A DNA stretch of 57,676 nucleotides, taken from contig NZ_JACESV010000005.1 of assembly GCF_013911645.1 (NCBI RefSeq), positions 1 through 57,676 of the forward strand, read 5' to 3'. A model generated the notes under the pieces. It ran no database searches, was not told the origin of the DNA, and saw only the letters and a list, made by a program, of their open reading frames with translations. Origin of the DNA: Allomuricauda sp. GTDB lineage: Bacteria; Bacteroidota; Bacteroidia; Flavobacteriales; Flavobacteriaceae. The position numbers were made by a program, and so were the translations under genes. Positions 22,928-31,837 of this stretch are shown here, in pieces. Within the stretch, counting starts at the first letter, position 1. The number at the start of each line of letters is the position of its first letter.

Positions 22928-24115
22928 TTAATCTAGAATCTCAGTAACCTGACCGGCACCTACTGTTCTACCACCCTCACGGATAGCGAAACGTAGACCT
23001 ACGCTACAAGCTACAGGCTGGATCAAATCCACGGTAATTGTCAAGTTATCACCTGGCATTACCATCTCAACACCGTCAGGCAAGTTAATGTTACCAGTAA
23101 CGTCGGTAGTTCTCAAGTAGAACTGAGGACGGTAGTTGTTGTGGAATGGTGTGTGACGACCACCTTCTTCTTTTTTAAGGATATAAACCTCAGCTTTAAA
23201 TTTAGCGTGTGGCTTAACTGAACCTGGCTTACAGATAACCATACCTCTTTTGATATCAGATTTCTCGATACCTCTCAAAAGAAGACCTACGTTATCACCA
23301 GCTTCACCTCTATCCAAAATCTTACGGAACATTTCAACCCCTGTAATAGTGGAAGTCAATTTCTCAGCACCCATACCGATGATATCAACAGGGTCACCTG
23401 TATTGGCAACACCAGTTTCGATACGACCAGTAGCAACGGTTCCCCTACCTGTAATGGTAAATACATCTTCAATCGGCATAAGGAAGTCTTTGTCAACTTC
23501 ACGCTCAGGCTCCTCGATCCACTCATCAACAGCTTTCATCAACTCCATAACTGTGTCAACCCACTTTTGCTCACCGTTCAAAGCACCAAGTGCAGAACCA
23601 GCGATAACAGGACCATTGTCACCATCGTACTCGTAGAAAGAAAGCAATTCTCTAACTTCCATTTCAACAAGTTCCAAAAGCTCTTCATCATCCACCATGT
23701 CAACTTTGTTCAAGAAAACAACGATACGTGGAATACCAACCTGACGTCCCAATAGGATGTGCTCACGAGTTTGTGGCATTGGACCATCCGTAGCGGCCAC
23801 AACCAAGATAGCACCGTCCATCTGAGCAGCACCAGTAACCATGTTCTTTACGTAATCCGCGTGACCAGGACAGTCAACGTGTGCGTAGTGACGGTTTTCT
23901 GTTTGGTACTCAACGTGTGAAGTGTTGATTGTAATACCTCTTTCTTTTTCTTCAGGAGCGTTGTCAATAGAATCAAAGCTTCTTGTTTCAGACAAACCTG
24001 CGTTGGCCAATACAGTGGTAATAGCAGCGGTCAATGTAGTTTTACCGTGATCCACGTGTCCAATGGTACCAATATTTAAGTGCGGTTTGGAACGATCAAA
24101 AGTTTCCTTTGCCAT
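22928..24115 (-). CDS. tuf: Elongation factor Tu
   Basis: The 395-residue GTPase delivers aminoacyl-tRNA to the ribosome. GTP-binding motifs [26 protein letters not shown] and [10 protein letters not shown] are present, and the protein ends with [14 protein letters not shown]. It is flanked by four tRNA genes upstream and tRNA-Trp downstream. It is complete, with a typical N-terminus ([20 protein letters not shown]). Confidence 0.98.
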   Translation of the reverse strand: MAKETFDRSKPHLNIGTIGHVDHGKTTLTAAITTVLANAGLSETRSFDSIDNAPEEKERGITINTSHVEYQTENRHYAHVDCPGHADYVKNMVTGAAQMDGAILVVAATDGPMPQTREHILLGRQVGIPRIVVFLNKVDMVDDEELLELVEMEVRELLSFYEYDGDNGPVIAGSALGALNGEQKWVDTVMELMKAVDEWIEEPEREVDKDFLMPIEDVFTITGRGTVATGRIETGVANTGDPVDIIGMGAEKLTSTITGVEMFRKILDRGEAGDNVGLLLRGIEKSDIKRGMVICKPGSVKPHAKFKAEVYILKKEEGGRHTPFHNNYRPQFYLRTTDVTGNINLPDGVEMVMPGDNLTITVDLIQPVACSVGLRFAIREGGRTVGAGQVTEILD

Positions 24116-24162
24116 TTTAAATAATTTTAATCTTAGTTTATATTAGTGTACAAATCGTTTTG

Positions 24163-24234
24163 AGCCAATGACGGGATTTGAACCCGTGACCTCTTCCTTA
24201 CCAAGGAAACGCTCTACCCCTGAGCTACACCGGC
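24163..24234 (-). tRNA. tRNA-Thr (GGT)
   Basis: A 72-nt cloverleaf with anticodon loop TTGGTAA (anticodon GGT) in stem TTTCC/GGAAG, acceptor GCCGGTG/CATTGGC and T loop TTCAAAT. It lies 47 bp upstream of tuf. Confidence 0.95.
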
Positions 24235-24323
24235 CTATGGGTTATCAGGTTTAGAGTTTAAAGTTACAAGTCTAGCTCGTCAAAACTTCAACCTTCGTCT
24301 TGAAATCAAAGTTTCAAGTTTAG

Positions 24324-24396
24324 AGCGGGAGACCGGGTTCGAACCGGCGACATTCAGCTTGGAAGGCTGACGCTCTACCAACTGAGCTACTCCCGC
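24324..24396 (-). tRNA. tRNA-Gly (TCC)
   Basis: A 73-nt cloverleaf with anticodon loop CTTCCAA (anticodon TCC) in stem TCAGC/GCTGA, and perfect acceptor GCGGGAG/CTCCCGC. Confidence 0.95.
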
Positions 24397-24474
24397 ATTT
24401 TTATGGATTTTCATCCAAAGATTCCATTATTTCAAAAAACCTTCTTTCCCGGTTGTTCCGACGAACAACTTTTG

Positions 24475-24557
24475 TGGGGGGAGCAGGATTCGAACCTGCG
24501 AAGGTAAAAACCAACAGATTTACAGTCTGTCCTCGTTGGCCGCTTGAGTATCCCCCC
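24475..24557 (-). tRNA. tRNA-Tyr (GTA)
   Basis: An 83-nt class II tRNA with a long variable arm. Anticodon loop CTGTAAA gives anticodon GTA, and the acceptor is GGGGGGA/TCCCCCC. Confidence 0.95.
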
Positions 24558-24580
24558 GCCTTAATTTTCAGTAACTTACG

Positions 24581-24654
24581 AGCCGATAGAGGGACTCGAA
24601 CCCACGACCTGCTGATTACAAATCAGCTGCTCTAGCCAGCTGAGCTATATCGGC
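24581..24654 (-). tRNA. tRNA-Thr (TGT)
   Basis: A 74-nt cloverleaf with anticodon loop TTTGTAA (anticodon TGT) in stem GCTGA/TCAGC and acceptor GCCGATA/TATCGGC. It is the first gene of the tRNA-tuf transcription unit. Confidence 0.95.
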
Positions 24655-24704
24655 ATTTCACCGCTTTTTACTCACTAAAAAAGCCCGCTATTTCTAACGG
24701 ACTG

Positions 24705-24733
24705 CAAATGTATATATTTATATTTTAATTCAA
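24705..24733 (-). promoter_or_regulatory. Promoter of the tRNA-tuf-secE operon
   Basis: On the minus strand TTG (24733-24731), an 18-bp spacer and TACATTTG (24712-24705) match the Bacteroidota consensus TTG/TAnnTTTG. The box lies 50 bp upstream of tRNA-Thr(TGT). Confidence 0.7.
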
Positions 24734-24755
24734 AATAAATTTTGAAAAATTTTCA

Positions 24756-25058
24756 TCACGCCTTCGCCCTCAGTTTTTCCTTCTTTTTCACTAACTGCCT
24801 TTCCAAGGAACTACAGGCCGAATCCACAGCCTCTTCAAACGACTTACATTGTTTTTTTACCATGAATTTGTCCCGAGGGACAAACACCATGATTTCCACG
24901 ATCTTATTTTCTTTAGCACTTGTGTTTTCAACTTTTAAATATACATCCGATTCAATGACCTTGTCATAGAACAATTCCATCTTGTCCATTCGTTTTTGGA
25001 CAAAGTCGAGGAGTTTTCCATCAGCTGTAAAATTTACCGATTGTGCGTTTACTTTCAT
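24756..25058 (-). CDS. hpf: Ribosome hibernation-promoting factor (short HPF/RaiA type)
   Basis: The 100-residue protein has the HPF/RaiA fold pattern (KVNAQSVNFTADGKLLDFVQKRMDKMELF, VYLKVENTSAKENKIVEIMV, SFEEAVDSACSSLERQLVKKKEKL) and lacks the extra C-terminal dimerisation domain of long HPF. It binds idle 30S subunits. It lies 54 bp after the xerC-like gene. Confidence 0.88.
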   Translation of the reverse strand: MKVNAQSVNFTADGKLLDFVQKRMDKMELFYDKVIESDVYLKVENTSAKENKIVEIMVFVPRDKFMVKKQCKSFEEAVDSACSSLERQLVKKKEKLRAKA

Positions 25059-25112
25059 AAGACGAAGTTTTTAGTACTGTCCAGGACAGTGAAGTTAAAC
25101 AATACAAGAATT

Positions 25113-26003
25113 TTATTTCTTGTTTCTTGGATGGGCCTTTTGGTGTACTTTTTTTAGCTCGGCAATACTGTTGTGCGTGTACACTTGCGTAGATGCCAAA
25201 CTGGAATGACCCAATAATTCCTTTACGGAATTTAAATCCGCCCCCCTATTGAGCAAGTGTGTTGCAAAGGTGTGTCTGAGTATATGCGGACTCTTTTTCA
25301 CCTTGGGGGACACCAAACTAAAATACTTATTTATGGTACGATAAACAAGTGTTTCATAAATTTTAAGACCTTCTTTTGTTAATAGCAAATATGTGGAATC
25401 CGATGCGTTTTCAAGTTCGGAGCGCTTGGTCAAATAGTTTTTTATCCGCTCCATAGTGGCTGGCAACAAGGGAAGAATACGTTCTTTGTTCCGTTTGCCC
25501 AAAACTTTTAATGTATGGCCGGACAAGTTTACATCCGTCACCTTTAAATTTACCAATTCGGCCCTTCGCATGCCGGTGGTGTACAAAAGTTCTATAATGA
25601 GTTTATCGCGCTCCCCTTCAAAATCTTCATCAAAAGGAATTTTGGATAAAATAGTTTCCATCTCCGTTTCAGAAAATGGAACTTCTACTTTTTTGCTGGT
25701 TTTAAGCGCCCTATGTTTCACCAATGGGGAAATGACAATATCTCCCACCTTCAATAAAAATTTATAGTAGGCCTGCAGTGAAGATATTTTTCTGTTGATG
25801 GTTCTGTTTGAAATCCCCTGGTCGGACAAGTGGACAATCCAATTTCGAATCAATGGATAAGAGATGTTTTCCAGATTGGACTCCCCATGATGCTCCCTGC
25901 AGAAGCTGGAGAAGGTATCAATATCCTTTTCATACGCTTTTATGGTATGCTCGGAGTAGTTTTTCTCCAACCTTAAATAGGATATAAATGCTGATACGGA
26001 CAT
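25113..26003 (-). CDS. xerC: Tyrosine recombinase of XerC/XerD type
   Basis: The 296-residue protein has an N-terminal SAM-like core-binding domain (YLRLEKNYSEHTIKAYEKDI) and a catalytic domain with TGMRRAELV (Arg), LGKRNKERILPL (Lys), HILRHTFATHLLNRGADL (His-x-x-Arg), LGHSSLASTQVYTH (His and Tyr nucleophile). It resolves chromosome dimers at dif together with a partner. C versus D cannot be decided from this sequence alone. It shares an apparent operon with hpf. Confidence 0.9.
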   Translation of the reverse strand: MSVSAFISYLRLEKNYSEHTIKAYEKDIDTFSSFCREHHGESNLENISYPLIRNWIVHLSDQGISNRTINRKISSLQAYYKFLLKVGDIVISPLVKHRALKTSKKVEVPFSETEMETILSKIPFDEDFEGERDKLIIELLYTTGMRRAELVNLKVTDVNLSGHTLKVLGKRNKERILPLLPATMERIKNYLTKRSELENASDSTYLLLTKEGLKIYETLVYRTINKYFSLVSPKVKKSPHILRHTFATHLLNRGADLNSVKELLGHSSLASTQVYTHNSIAELKKVHQKAHPRNKK

Positions 26004-26042
26004 ATATCAAAGGTAGCAATTACGATTGGCCTATAGCTAAAA

Positions 26043-26075
26043 CGAAAAATCCCGCTCCAATATTGGAACGGGATT
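26043..26075 (-). terminator. Rho-independent terminator of rpsU
   Basis: On the minus strand, AATCCCGTTCCAATATTGGA plus GCGGGATT forms a long near-perfect hairpin followed by TTTTTCGTTTT. It separates rpsU from the xerC-hpf unit. Confidence 0.88.
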
Positions 26076-26100
26076 GATATATTTTGCAAACGCGATAGCC

Positions 26101-26295
26101 CTATACTTCTTCTTGGTCTCTAAGGCCTTGAATGTACTGTGCTTTTTGAATTTGCGCTCTACGCTCTACAGAAGGTTTGGTGAACTGCTGTCTTGATCTT
26201 AACTGACGCATGGTACCTGTTCTGTCGAACTTTCGCTTAAAACGCTTTAAAGCTCTATCGATGTTTTCTCCTTCTTTTACTGGTATAATTAACAT
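26101..26295 (-). CDS. rpsU: Ribosomal protein bS21
   Basis: The 64-residue protein (MLIIPVKEGENIDRALKRFK, then RKFDRTGTMRQLRSRQQF) is bS21. In Bacteroidota ribosomes bS21 helps sequester the anti-Shine-Dalgarno end of 16S rRNA, which explains why most genes lack SD sequences. Unusually for this window, the gene has a strong SD (26301-26312), consistent with autoregulation by bS21 supply. It has its own promoter and terminator. Confidence 0.96.
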   Translation of the reverse strand: MLIIPVKEGENIDRALKRFKRKFDRTGTMRQLRSRQQFTKPSVERRAQIQKAQYIQGLRDQEEV

Positions 26296-26300
26296 GGACT

Positions 26301-26312
26301 ACAACCTCCTTT
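26301..26312 (-). promoter_or_regulatory. Strong Shine-Dalgarno sequence of rpsU
   Basis: The minus strand reads AAAGGAGGTTGT, an extended complement of the 16S rRNA 3' end, with AGGAGG ending 9 nt before the ATG. Other starts in the window lack such a motif. In Flavobacterium, rpsU SDs are thought to sense ribosomes lacking bS21. Confidence 0.85.
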
Positions 26313-26331
26313 CTTTTAGAATTTTGGAGCG

Positions 26332-26339
26332 CAAATATA
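26332..26339 (-). promoter_or_regulatory. -7 box of rpsU
   Basis: The minus strand reads TATATTTG, matching TAnnTTTG, 37 bp before the start codon. No well-spaced -33 TTG is visible. Confidence 0.45.
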
Positions 26340-26388
26340 CAAATGATATTCAACAGTTAAAGAAATATTTTATTTTTTTGACAGTCTC

Positions 26389-27558
26389 TTACACCGTTCG
26401 CTTCTTGTACTCCTTTTTATCTACAATAATTTTGGCCAAAATCTCCTTTAGAATTTCTGAAGTACCACCACCAATGGGACCCAACCTACTATCTCGGCTC
26501 AAACGTGCCATAGGGTAATCTTCAATATAACCGTAGCCGCCCAAAAATTGAAGACAGTTGTAAATCACCTCATCGGCCATTTTGGTGGACTTTAATTTGG
26601 AAATAGTCGCTTCTTTAACAACATACGCACCTTTTTCCATTTGTGCCACTGTGGCATAATTGAATTGTTTGCACACCAACATATCCGAATACAGGTCCAC
26701 CAGCCTATGCCGCAAAGCCTGAAACTGGTCTATGGTTTTGCCAAACGCTTCGCGCTCGGACATATATTGCAACGCATAATCCAAGGCAAACTCGGCCCGC
26801 GCATGTGCATTGATGCCCATTACCAACCGCTCCAAGGAAAAGGCTTCCATAATATAACCAAAACCTTCGTTCTCCCTACCCAACAAATTGGAAGCGGGAA
26901 CCTCCACATTATCAAAGGCCAATTCTGCAGTGTCGGAAGCACGCCACCCCAACTTGTTGAGCTTGCTGGCGGTGACACCCTTCGCATTCCTGTCCACAAC
27001 AAACATACTGATGCCCTTGTGGCCAGCATCCTTGTCCGTTTTGGCTGCAAGTACAATGTAGTCTCCGTAAACCCCGTTGGTAATAAAAGTCTTGGAACCG
27101 TTGACTATGTAGACATTATCTTTCTTTTCTGCCGTGGTGCGCATGGCCGCAACATCGCTCCCCCCAAAAGGTTCCGAAACTCCCAAACAACCAATTTTTT
27201 CACCGAGCACACTAGGCTCTAGATAAGCTTTCTTTTGCTCATGATCTGCCAGTTTGTTCAAATAGGTCATGGCCAAGTATTGATGCGCCCACATGGCAGC
27301 GGCAAAACCACCTGAATTGATCTTTTGTAGCTCTTCCAGAAAAATAGTGGTATAAAACAGGTCTAGGTCCAAACCCGAATAAGCCTCGGAAGTCATTAGC
27401 CCAAAAAAGCCCATCTCCCCAAACTTATTCCAAATAGCCCTATCAATCTTTCCTGTGTCCTCCCACTCTTCAATGTGGGGAACCACTTCTTTTTGTAAAA
27501 AATCTTTTAAACTCTCCCGGAACAAATTATGCTCTTCCGTGAAGTACATATCGATCAT
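26389..27558 (-). CDS. Acyl-CoA dehydrogenase
   Basis: The 389-residue flavoprotein oxidises acyl-CoA to the 2,3-enoyl form. It shows the family signatures CLGVSEPFGGSDVAAMRTTA (FAD/substrate) and a C-terminal QFLGGYGYIEDYPMARLSRDSRLGPIGGGTSEILKEIL. The acyl chain preference is unknown; it could be a fatty acyl or a branched-chain/glutaryl type enzyme. The start could be Met-1 or Met-4. It is 10 bp from the helix-hairpin-helix gene upstream, perhaps an operon by proximity only. Confidence 0.9.
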   Translation of the reverse strand: MIDMYFTEEHNLFRESLKDFLQKEVVPHIEEWEDTGKIDRAIWNKFGEMGFFGLMTSEAYSGLDLDLFYTTIFLEELQKINSGGFAAAMWAHQYLAMTYLNKLADHEQKKAYLEPSVLGEKIGCLGVSEPFGGSDVAAMRTTAEKKDNVYIVNGSKTFITNGVYGDYIVLAAKTDKDAGHKGISMFVVDRNAKGVTASKLNKLGWRASDTAELAFDNVEVPASNLLGRENEGFGYIMEAFSLERLVMGINAHARAEFALDYALQYMSEREAFGKTIDQFQALRHRLVDLYSDMLVCKQFNYATVAQMEKGAYVVKEATISKLKSTKMADEVIYNCLQFLGGYGYIEDYPMARLSRDSRLGPIGGGTSEILKEILAKIIVDKKEYKKRTV

Positions 27559-27568
27559 ACCACCTTAT

Positions 27569-28423
27569 TTATAAGGACAAATATAAGGCTATTCTATCTA
27601 GTTTTTCCGTAGGAAATTTATTGACTTTACTCAATTCTTGAAATGATTTGTAGGCACCGTTCCTATCTCTATGGGCAACAATGTCAAAAGCCAATGACCT
27701 ACTGATATAAACCAATTGCGATAGCTCCGCTGCACTAGCTTTATTAATATTGATTTTTTGTATCGAAGGCACCTCCAATACTTGGAACCTATGCAAAGCT
27801 TTGTCCGCAACCTCAGGTTTTAAACCATAAACATCGTACAACTGTTCGTTTACCAAGAAACCCCCTAACCTGTCCCGAAATTTTATGATTCTTTCCGATA
27901 GTGTTTCCCCAATACCATAAATTGATTTTAAATCTTCCGCCGTTGCAGCATTCAAATCTTGGAGCCTTACTGCTGTTGTTTGTTTTGATGAGGCCTTTTT
28001 GATGGATTGATGCTTTGTAACCCAATCCGGAAACTTAAAATAGGGTGAAATTTGATTCAACAATGAATCCGATACCTGGGTAACGGTTTGAAACTCCTTG
28101 GCCGAATTCACGAACTTGCCCTCTTCACGAAAAGCAAACAATCTGTCCAATTGCGAAGTGGACAACCCCAGTGTATACCCTTTATAATCTGTAATATAAT
28201 TGGGGTTGAAGGGAAAAATTTTTACGGATGCTTCAAGCTGATGGTTTTTAAGACTATCCATCTTGCTTTGCTCCTCTGTATCGAGAGCAAAATTGCTTTC
28301 CCGTTGAGATGGATTTGCTTTTACATAGTAATATCCACCTTGAAGCACAGTCGTTATCAACAATAAAAAGAAAATCCCACTCCGTTCTTGTTTATTGAAT
28401 CTGAAGTGGGATTGTTTTCTCAT
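27569..28423 (-). CDS. ComEA-like helix-hairpin-helix protein
   Basis: The 284-residue protein has an N-terminal membrane segment (GIFFLLLITTVLQGGYYYV) and tandem helix-hairpin-helix units: one at about 80-125, one near 155-200 (LNAATAEDLKSIYGIGETLSERI) and one near 230-280 (ININKASAAELSQLVYISRS). ComEA-type proteins bind DNA in the periplasm during uptake, but many Bacteroidota homologs have no proven role. It is encoded 19 bp after the symporter gene. Confidence 0.8.
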   Translation of the reverse strand: MRKQSHFRFNKQERSGIFFLLLITTVLQGGYYYVKANPSQRESNFALDTEEQSKMDSLKNHQLEASVKIFPFNPNYITDYKGYTLGLSTSQLDRLFAFREEGKFVNSAKEFQTVTQVSDSLLNQISPYFKFPDWVTKHQSIKKASSKQTTAVRLQDLNAATAEDLKSIYGIGETLSERIIKFRDRLGGFLVNEQLYDVYGLKPEVADKALHRFQVLEVPSIQKININKASAAELSQLVYISRSLAFDIVAHRDRNGAYKSFQELSKVNKFPTEKLDRIALYLSL

Positions 28424-28442
28424 AATATGTTTAAGTTAAAAC

Positions 28443-30506
28443 TTAACTTTTAGCCTTTTTAAAGAGTTGACCGACTTTTAATTTCTGTAAATAGCCATCC
28501 AGATCTTTACGCACTTCACCGGACATGATGTAGAGTCCAATAATGTTCGGGAAGGACATGGCCAATATCATCATGTCGGAAAAGTCCAGCACGGCCCCCA
28601 AGCTTACGGAAGCCCCCACAACCACAAATACCAAGAACAGCATTTTATAGATCATTTCGGCACGCTTGCTCTTCCCAAAAAGATATGTCCATGCTCTCAT
28701 TCCATAATAGGACCAAGAAATCATGGTAGAAAATGCAAAAAGGAACACTGCCAAGGCCAACACATAGGGGAACCAAGATATTTGGCTACCAAACGCATCG
28801 GAAGTCAACTGGGCACCGGCCATTCCTTCCACTTCGTGCATTCCGGTAAAAATCAATACCAAGGCCGTAAGGGTACAAACCACCACCGTATCAATAAAAG
28901 GCTCCAACAAAGCAACAAAGCCTTCTGATGGGGGATGATTGGTCTTGGCGGCACTATGTGCGATCGCCGCGGAACCCACACCGGCCTCATTGGAGAAAGC
29001 TGCCCGCTGGAAACCAACGACCAAAACGCCTATTATACCGCCTTTTAAGGCCGAAGGATTTAATGCCCCTTCAAAAATGGCAGAAAATGCGGGACCAATA
29101 TTTTGTATGTTCATTATAATGACCGCCAAGGCAGCTACAATGTAAACAGAGGCCATAATTGGTACTATCTTACCTGTTACCCTAGCAATACTACTAATTC
29201 CGCCAATGATGACCACACCGACCAAAATCGCGGTAACCACACCAAACCAAAATCCGTTGCCTGCCAAAACAGGAAACTGCCCTGCCAATTGCTCGAAGGA
29301 CTGGTTGGCTTGGAACATATTTCCACCTCCAAAGGAGGCTCCTACAGCAAGTAGTGCAAACACTCCTGCCAATACTTTACCAAATCCTTTCAGGTTTCTT
29401 TTTTCAAGACCATACCGCAAGTAGTTCATAGGGCCGCCAAACACACGTCCATCAGGTAGTATATCGCGATATTTTACGCCAAGGGTGCACTCCACAAATT
29501 TGGAGGACATCCCCAACAAACCACAGATAATCATCCAAAAAGTTGCTCCTGCGCCCCCTAACGAAACAGCAACAGCAACACCGGCAATGTTTCCAAGGCC
29601 TACGGTACCAGAAACTGCAGTAGCCAACGCCTGAAAGTGGGTTACTTGTCCCGGTGCATCAGGATCGTCATATTTTCCTTTGGCCAGATCCAGCGAATGC
29701 TTAAAACCACGGATGTTGATGAATCCCATTCGGAGGGTAAAGAACAATGCTCCAAACACCAACCAAATCACAATAAAAGGAATTCCCTTCACAATGGGAT
29801 CCCCATTGGGATGCAACATTGGGATGGGTTCGTCATACTCGATTTCAGCAAAATAATGCGCTCCCTGCTCAATAACATGCTCCGGGTTCTGGGAGTTGTA
29901 GATTACTCCTCCCTGTTTCACCTTTTGCAAGAGTTTTCCTTTGGCGTTGGATTGTATGGTTATCTCACCTCGTTTGTCACTGGCAATAATGGCAATATCT
30001 TCGCCTTTGGCAACACTTGCCTTTTCATCTTTGAGCCATTCCTTCAATACAAATTTGTCCTGGGTTTCATTGCTCCAATCCGGGATACCGATCAGTTTTA
30101 CATCGGCGTAGGCCACAGGATCGTATATTCCAATGGCGGCAAAGGGGTCCCAAAAAAGAACAGACCCCAAAGCACTTACTGCCGGGGTCATGGTTCCGTT
30201 GAAAACTTCAGTGATCGATTCTGTCTCAATTTCAAACTCCTTTGTAACGGAATTGCCTGCAGCATCTGTTACAACTACACTATATGGTATTCCTTCCACC
30301 AGTCCTTGCGCTCTTTTTGATGTGAGCGGCGTACTCTGGTTGCTCCATTTATAGGTATAGGGTTCGACCCCACCATCAACTTCAAGTTCTATGACCCCAT
30401 TATTTATGTTGTCGGAGACGTTATAAGTTTTGCCCACTACGGTCAATTCTTGTGAAAAACCTGTGGTTAGTGCAAAAAATGCCAATAGAGTAATAAAATA
30501 CTTCAT
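28443..30506 (-). CDS. Alanine:cation symporter (AGCS) with N-terminal SprB-repeat-like and hammerhead-like domains
   Basis: The 687-residue protein has a signal peptide (ending TTGFSQ) and an Ig-like domain at about 20-95 ([26 protein letters not shown]) that resembles SprB repeats. A biotinyl/lipoyl hammerhead-like segment at about 150-215 follows ([30 protein letters not shown]) without an obvious modified Lys. The AGCS transporter core from about 235 carries [21 protein letters not shown] and [17 protein letters not shown]. The core moves Ala/Gly with Na+ or H+. The N-terminal additions are unusual for typical AGCS proteins and would lie outside the cytoplasmic membrane. Confidence 0.88.
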   Translation of the reverse strand: MKYFITLLAFFALTTGFSQELTVVGKTYNVSDNINNGVIELEVDGGVEPYTYKWSNQSTPLTSKRAQGLVEGIPYSVVVTDAAGNSVTKEFEIETESITEVFNGTMTPAVSALGSVLFWDPFAAIGIYDPVAYADVKLIGIPDWSNETQDKFVLKEWLKDEKASVAKGEDIAIIASDKRGEITIQSNAKGKLLQKVKQGGVIYNSQNPEHVIEQGAHYFAEIEYDEPIPMLHPNGDPIVKGIPFIVIWLVFGALFFTLRMGFINIRGFKHSLDLAKGKYDDPDAPGQVTHFQALATAVSGTVGLGNIAGVAVAVSLGGAGATFWMIICGLLGMSSKFVECTLGVKYRDILPDGRVFGGPMNYLRYGLEKRNLKGFGKVLAGVFALLAVGASFGGGNMFQANQSFEQLAGQFPVLAGNGFWFGVVTAILVGVVIIGGISSIARVTGKIVPIMASVYIVAALAVIIMNIQNIGPAFSAIFEGALNPSALKGGIIGVLVVGFQRAAFSNEAGVGSAAIAHSAAKTNHPPSEGFVALLEPFIDTVVVCTLTALVLIFTGMHEVEGMAGAQLTSDAFGSQISWFPYVLALAVFLFAFSTMISWSYYGMRAWTYLFGKSKRAEMIYKMLFLVFVVVGASVSLGAVLDFSDMMILAMSFPNIIGLYIMSGEVRKDLDGYLQKLKVGQLFKKAKS

Positions 30507-30591
30507 ATATTGAAATTAGTTAGTTTTTGGTACGGTAAAGGCAGCAATATCTAAAAAAAATTCAACGCTATCAAATTTTATGTTTTTTTAA

Positions 30592-31599
30592 CTAACCTAT
30601 CTGAAACATTTGATTTAATTTCCGTATTTGCTCCGGTCTTCCCAAAACAATCACCTTACTTTTTGGCTGTAATGCCATATCTGCCTCTGGATTGATGATA
30701 TATTTTCCGTTCGGGTCTATGTAACCTATAATTGTGCAGCCCGTTTTTCTTCGCAAATCCAAATCCCTAAGTGAACTACAGTCCATTTGACTGGTGAAAT
30801 CCTCGATTTCAACCTCTTCTAAATTTGTAGTATGTTCCCCTTCAATGGAAAGTTGATCTAAAAATGTAATCAAGTCGGGCATTACCACTAAAGAAGCCAT
30901 GTGGTCCCCACCAATTTTATCGGGCATAATTACTTTGTTCGCCCCAGCAAATTCCAATTTTTTTATAGAAGTGACCTGAGACGCCCTACTTATTATGAAC
31001 AGATTCTTGTTGAGCTGCCTAGCGGACAGTACTATAAAAAGGTTGGCAGCATCGTCGGGCACGGCGGTGATCAAGTATTGTGCACGATCGATCCCGGCTT
31101 GCAGCAACACCTCGTCCTCATTGGCATCGCCCTCCACAAACAACACATCATCTTCGTGCCTTTCAATAATCTCCTTATCTTTTTCAATAACAACAAAAGG
31201 CTTTTTGTAGGCAATCAATTTTTCGGCGGCCTGCATGCCGTTTCTACCAAAACCGCAAACCACAACATGGTTTGAAAGACTATCTACTTGTTTCTTCACT
31301 TTTCTCTTTTTTAGTAGTTCCAGCGAATTTCTTCCCAAGATATATTCCGAAACCACAGAAATGGCAAAACCGAATATAAAAATACTGGTGACGATTAAAA
31401 ATACGGTAAAAATCTTTGCATTGGCATCCAACGGCCTCACCTCCGAAAAGCCTACGGTAGTTACCGTAATAATGGTCATGTAAATGGCCTCTATCCAAGT
31501 AAAATCGGACAGCATTTTATAACCGAACACCCCAAACAAAAGCACCACAACCATTAAGGAAAGTGCCAATACTATTTTGGAGCGCATCAATCTAATCAT
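30592..31599 (-). CDS. Two-transmembrane K+ channel with RCK (TrkA-N/TrkA-C) domains
   Basis: The 335-residue protein has TM1 (KIVLALSLMVVVLLFGVFGY), a pore helix and filter (IYMTIITVTTVGFSEVRPLD), TM2 (FTVFLIVTSIFIFGFAISVV), then a Rossmann RCK domain (HVVVCGFGRNGMQAAEKL) and a TrkA-C-like end. The filter reads TVGFSE instead of TVGYGD, a variation seen in some prokaryotic channels. It ends an apparent minus-strand unit and starts 2 bp after the PspC gene. Confidence 0.9.
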   Translation of the reverse strand: MIRLMRSKIVLALSLMVVVLLFGVFGYKMLSDFTWIEAIYMTIITVTTVGFSEVRPLDANAKIFTVFLIVTSIFIFGFAISVVSEYILGRNSLELLKKRKVKKQVDSLSNHVVVCGFGRNGMQAAEKLIAYKKPFVVIEKDKEIIERHEDDVLFVEGDANEDEVLLQAGIDRAQYLITAVPDDAANLFIVLSARQLNKNLFIISRASQVTSIKKLEFAGANKVIMPDKIGGDHMASLVVMPDLITFLDQLSIEGEHTTNLEEVEIEDFTSQMDCSSLRDLDLRRKTGCTIIGYIDPNGKYIINPEADMALQPKSKVIVLGRPEQIRKLNQMFQIG

Positions 31600-31601
31600 G
31601 A

Positions 31602-31829
31602 TCAGAGGTCAAATACAGAAGTTCTTTTGGTATAGATCAGGTCCTTAATCCGAAGCCAGAAAGCAATAAAAAGGTACAGCGCAAAACCGAAACCCAAGGT
31701 AACAAAGGTTAAATAAATAAAACTGGTCCGGACCACCCGGGCCCGAATTCCAAGCCGTTCCGCTATGCGCCGACAGACCTCAAAGCCTCTTTTTTGAAAG
31801 TAGTAAAGGGTATTATAGAACAAAGACAT
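31602..31829 (-). CDS. PspC-domain small membrane protein
   Basis: The 75-residue protein has a PspC-like pattern: a basic amphipathic helix (RGFEVCRRIAERLGIRARVV) followed by a membrane segment (TSFIYLTFVTLGFGFALYLFIAFWL). PspC-family proteins act in envelope stress responses in some bacteria; the role here is unknown. It is 8 bp after the DUF2851 gene and 2 bp before the K+ channel gene. Confidence 0.75.
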   Translation of the reverse strand: MSLFYNTLYYFQKRGFEVCRRIAERLGIRARVVRTSFIYLTFVTLGFGFALYLFIAFWLRIKDLIYTKRTSVFDL

Positions 31830-31837
31830 GGCTAAAA

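Noticed and set aside
24453..24635. 60-codon frame over tRNA-Tyr and tRNA-Thr
   Set aside because: It reads through two tRNA genes and is a common spurious call (GFEPAK and THDLLITNQLL type peptide).
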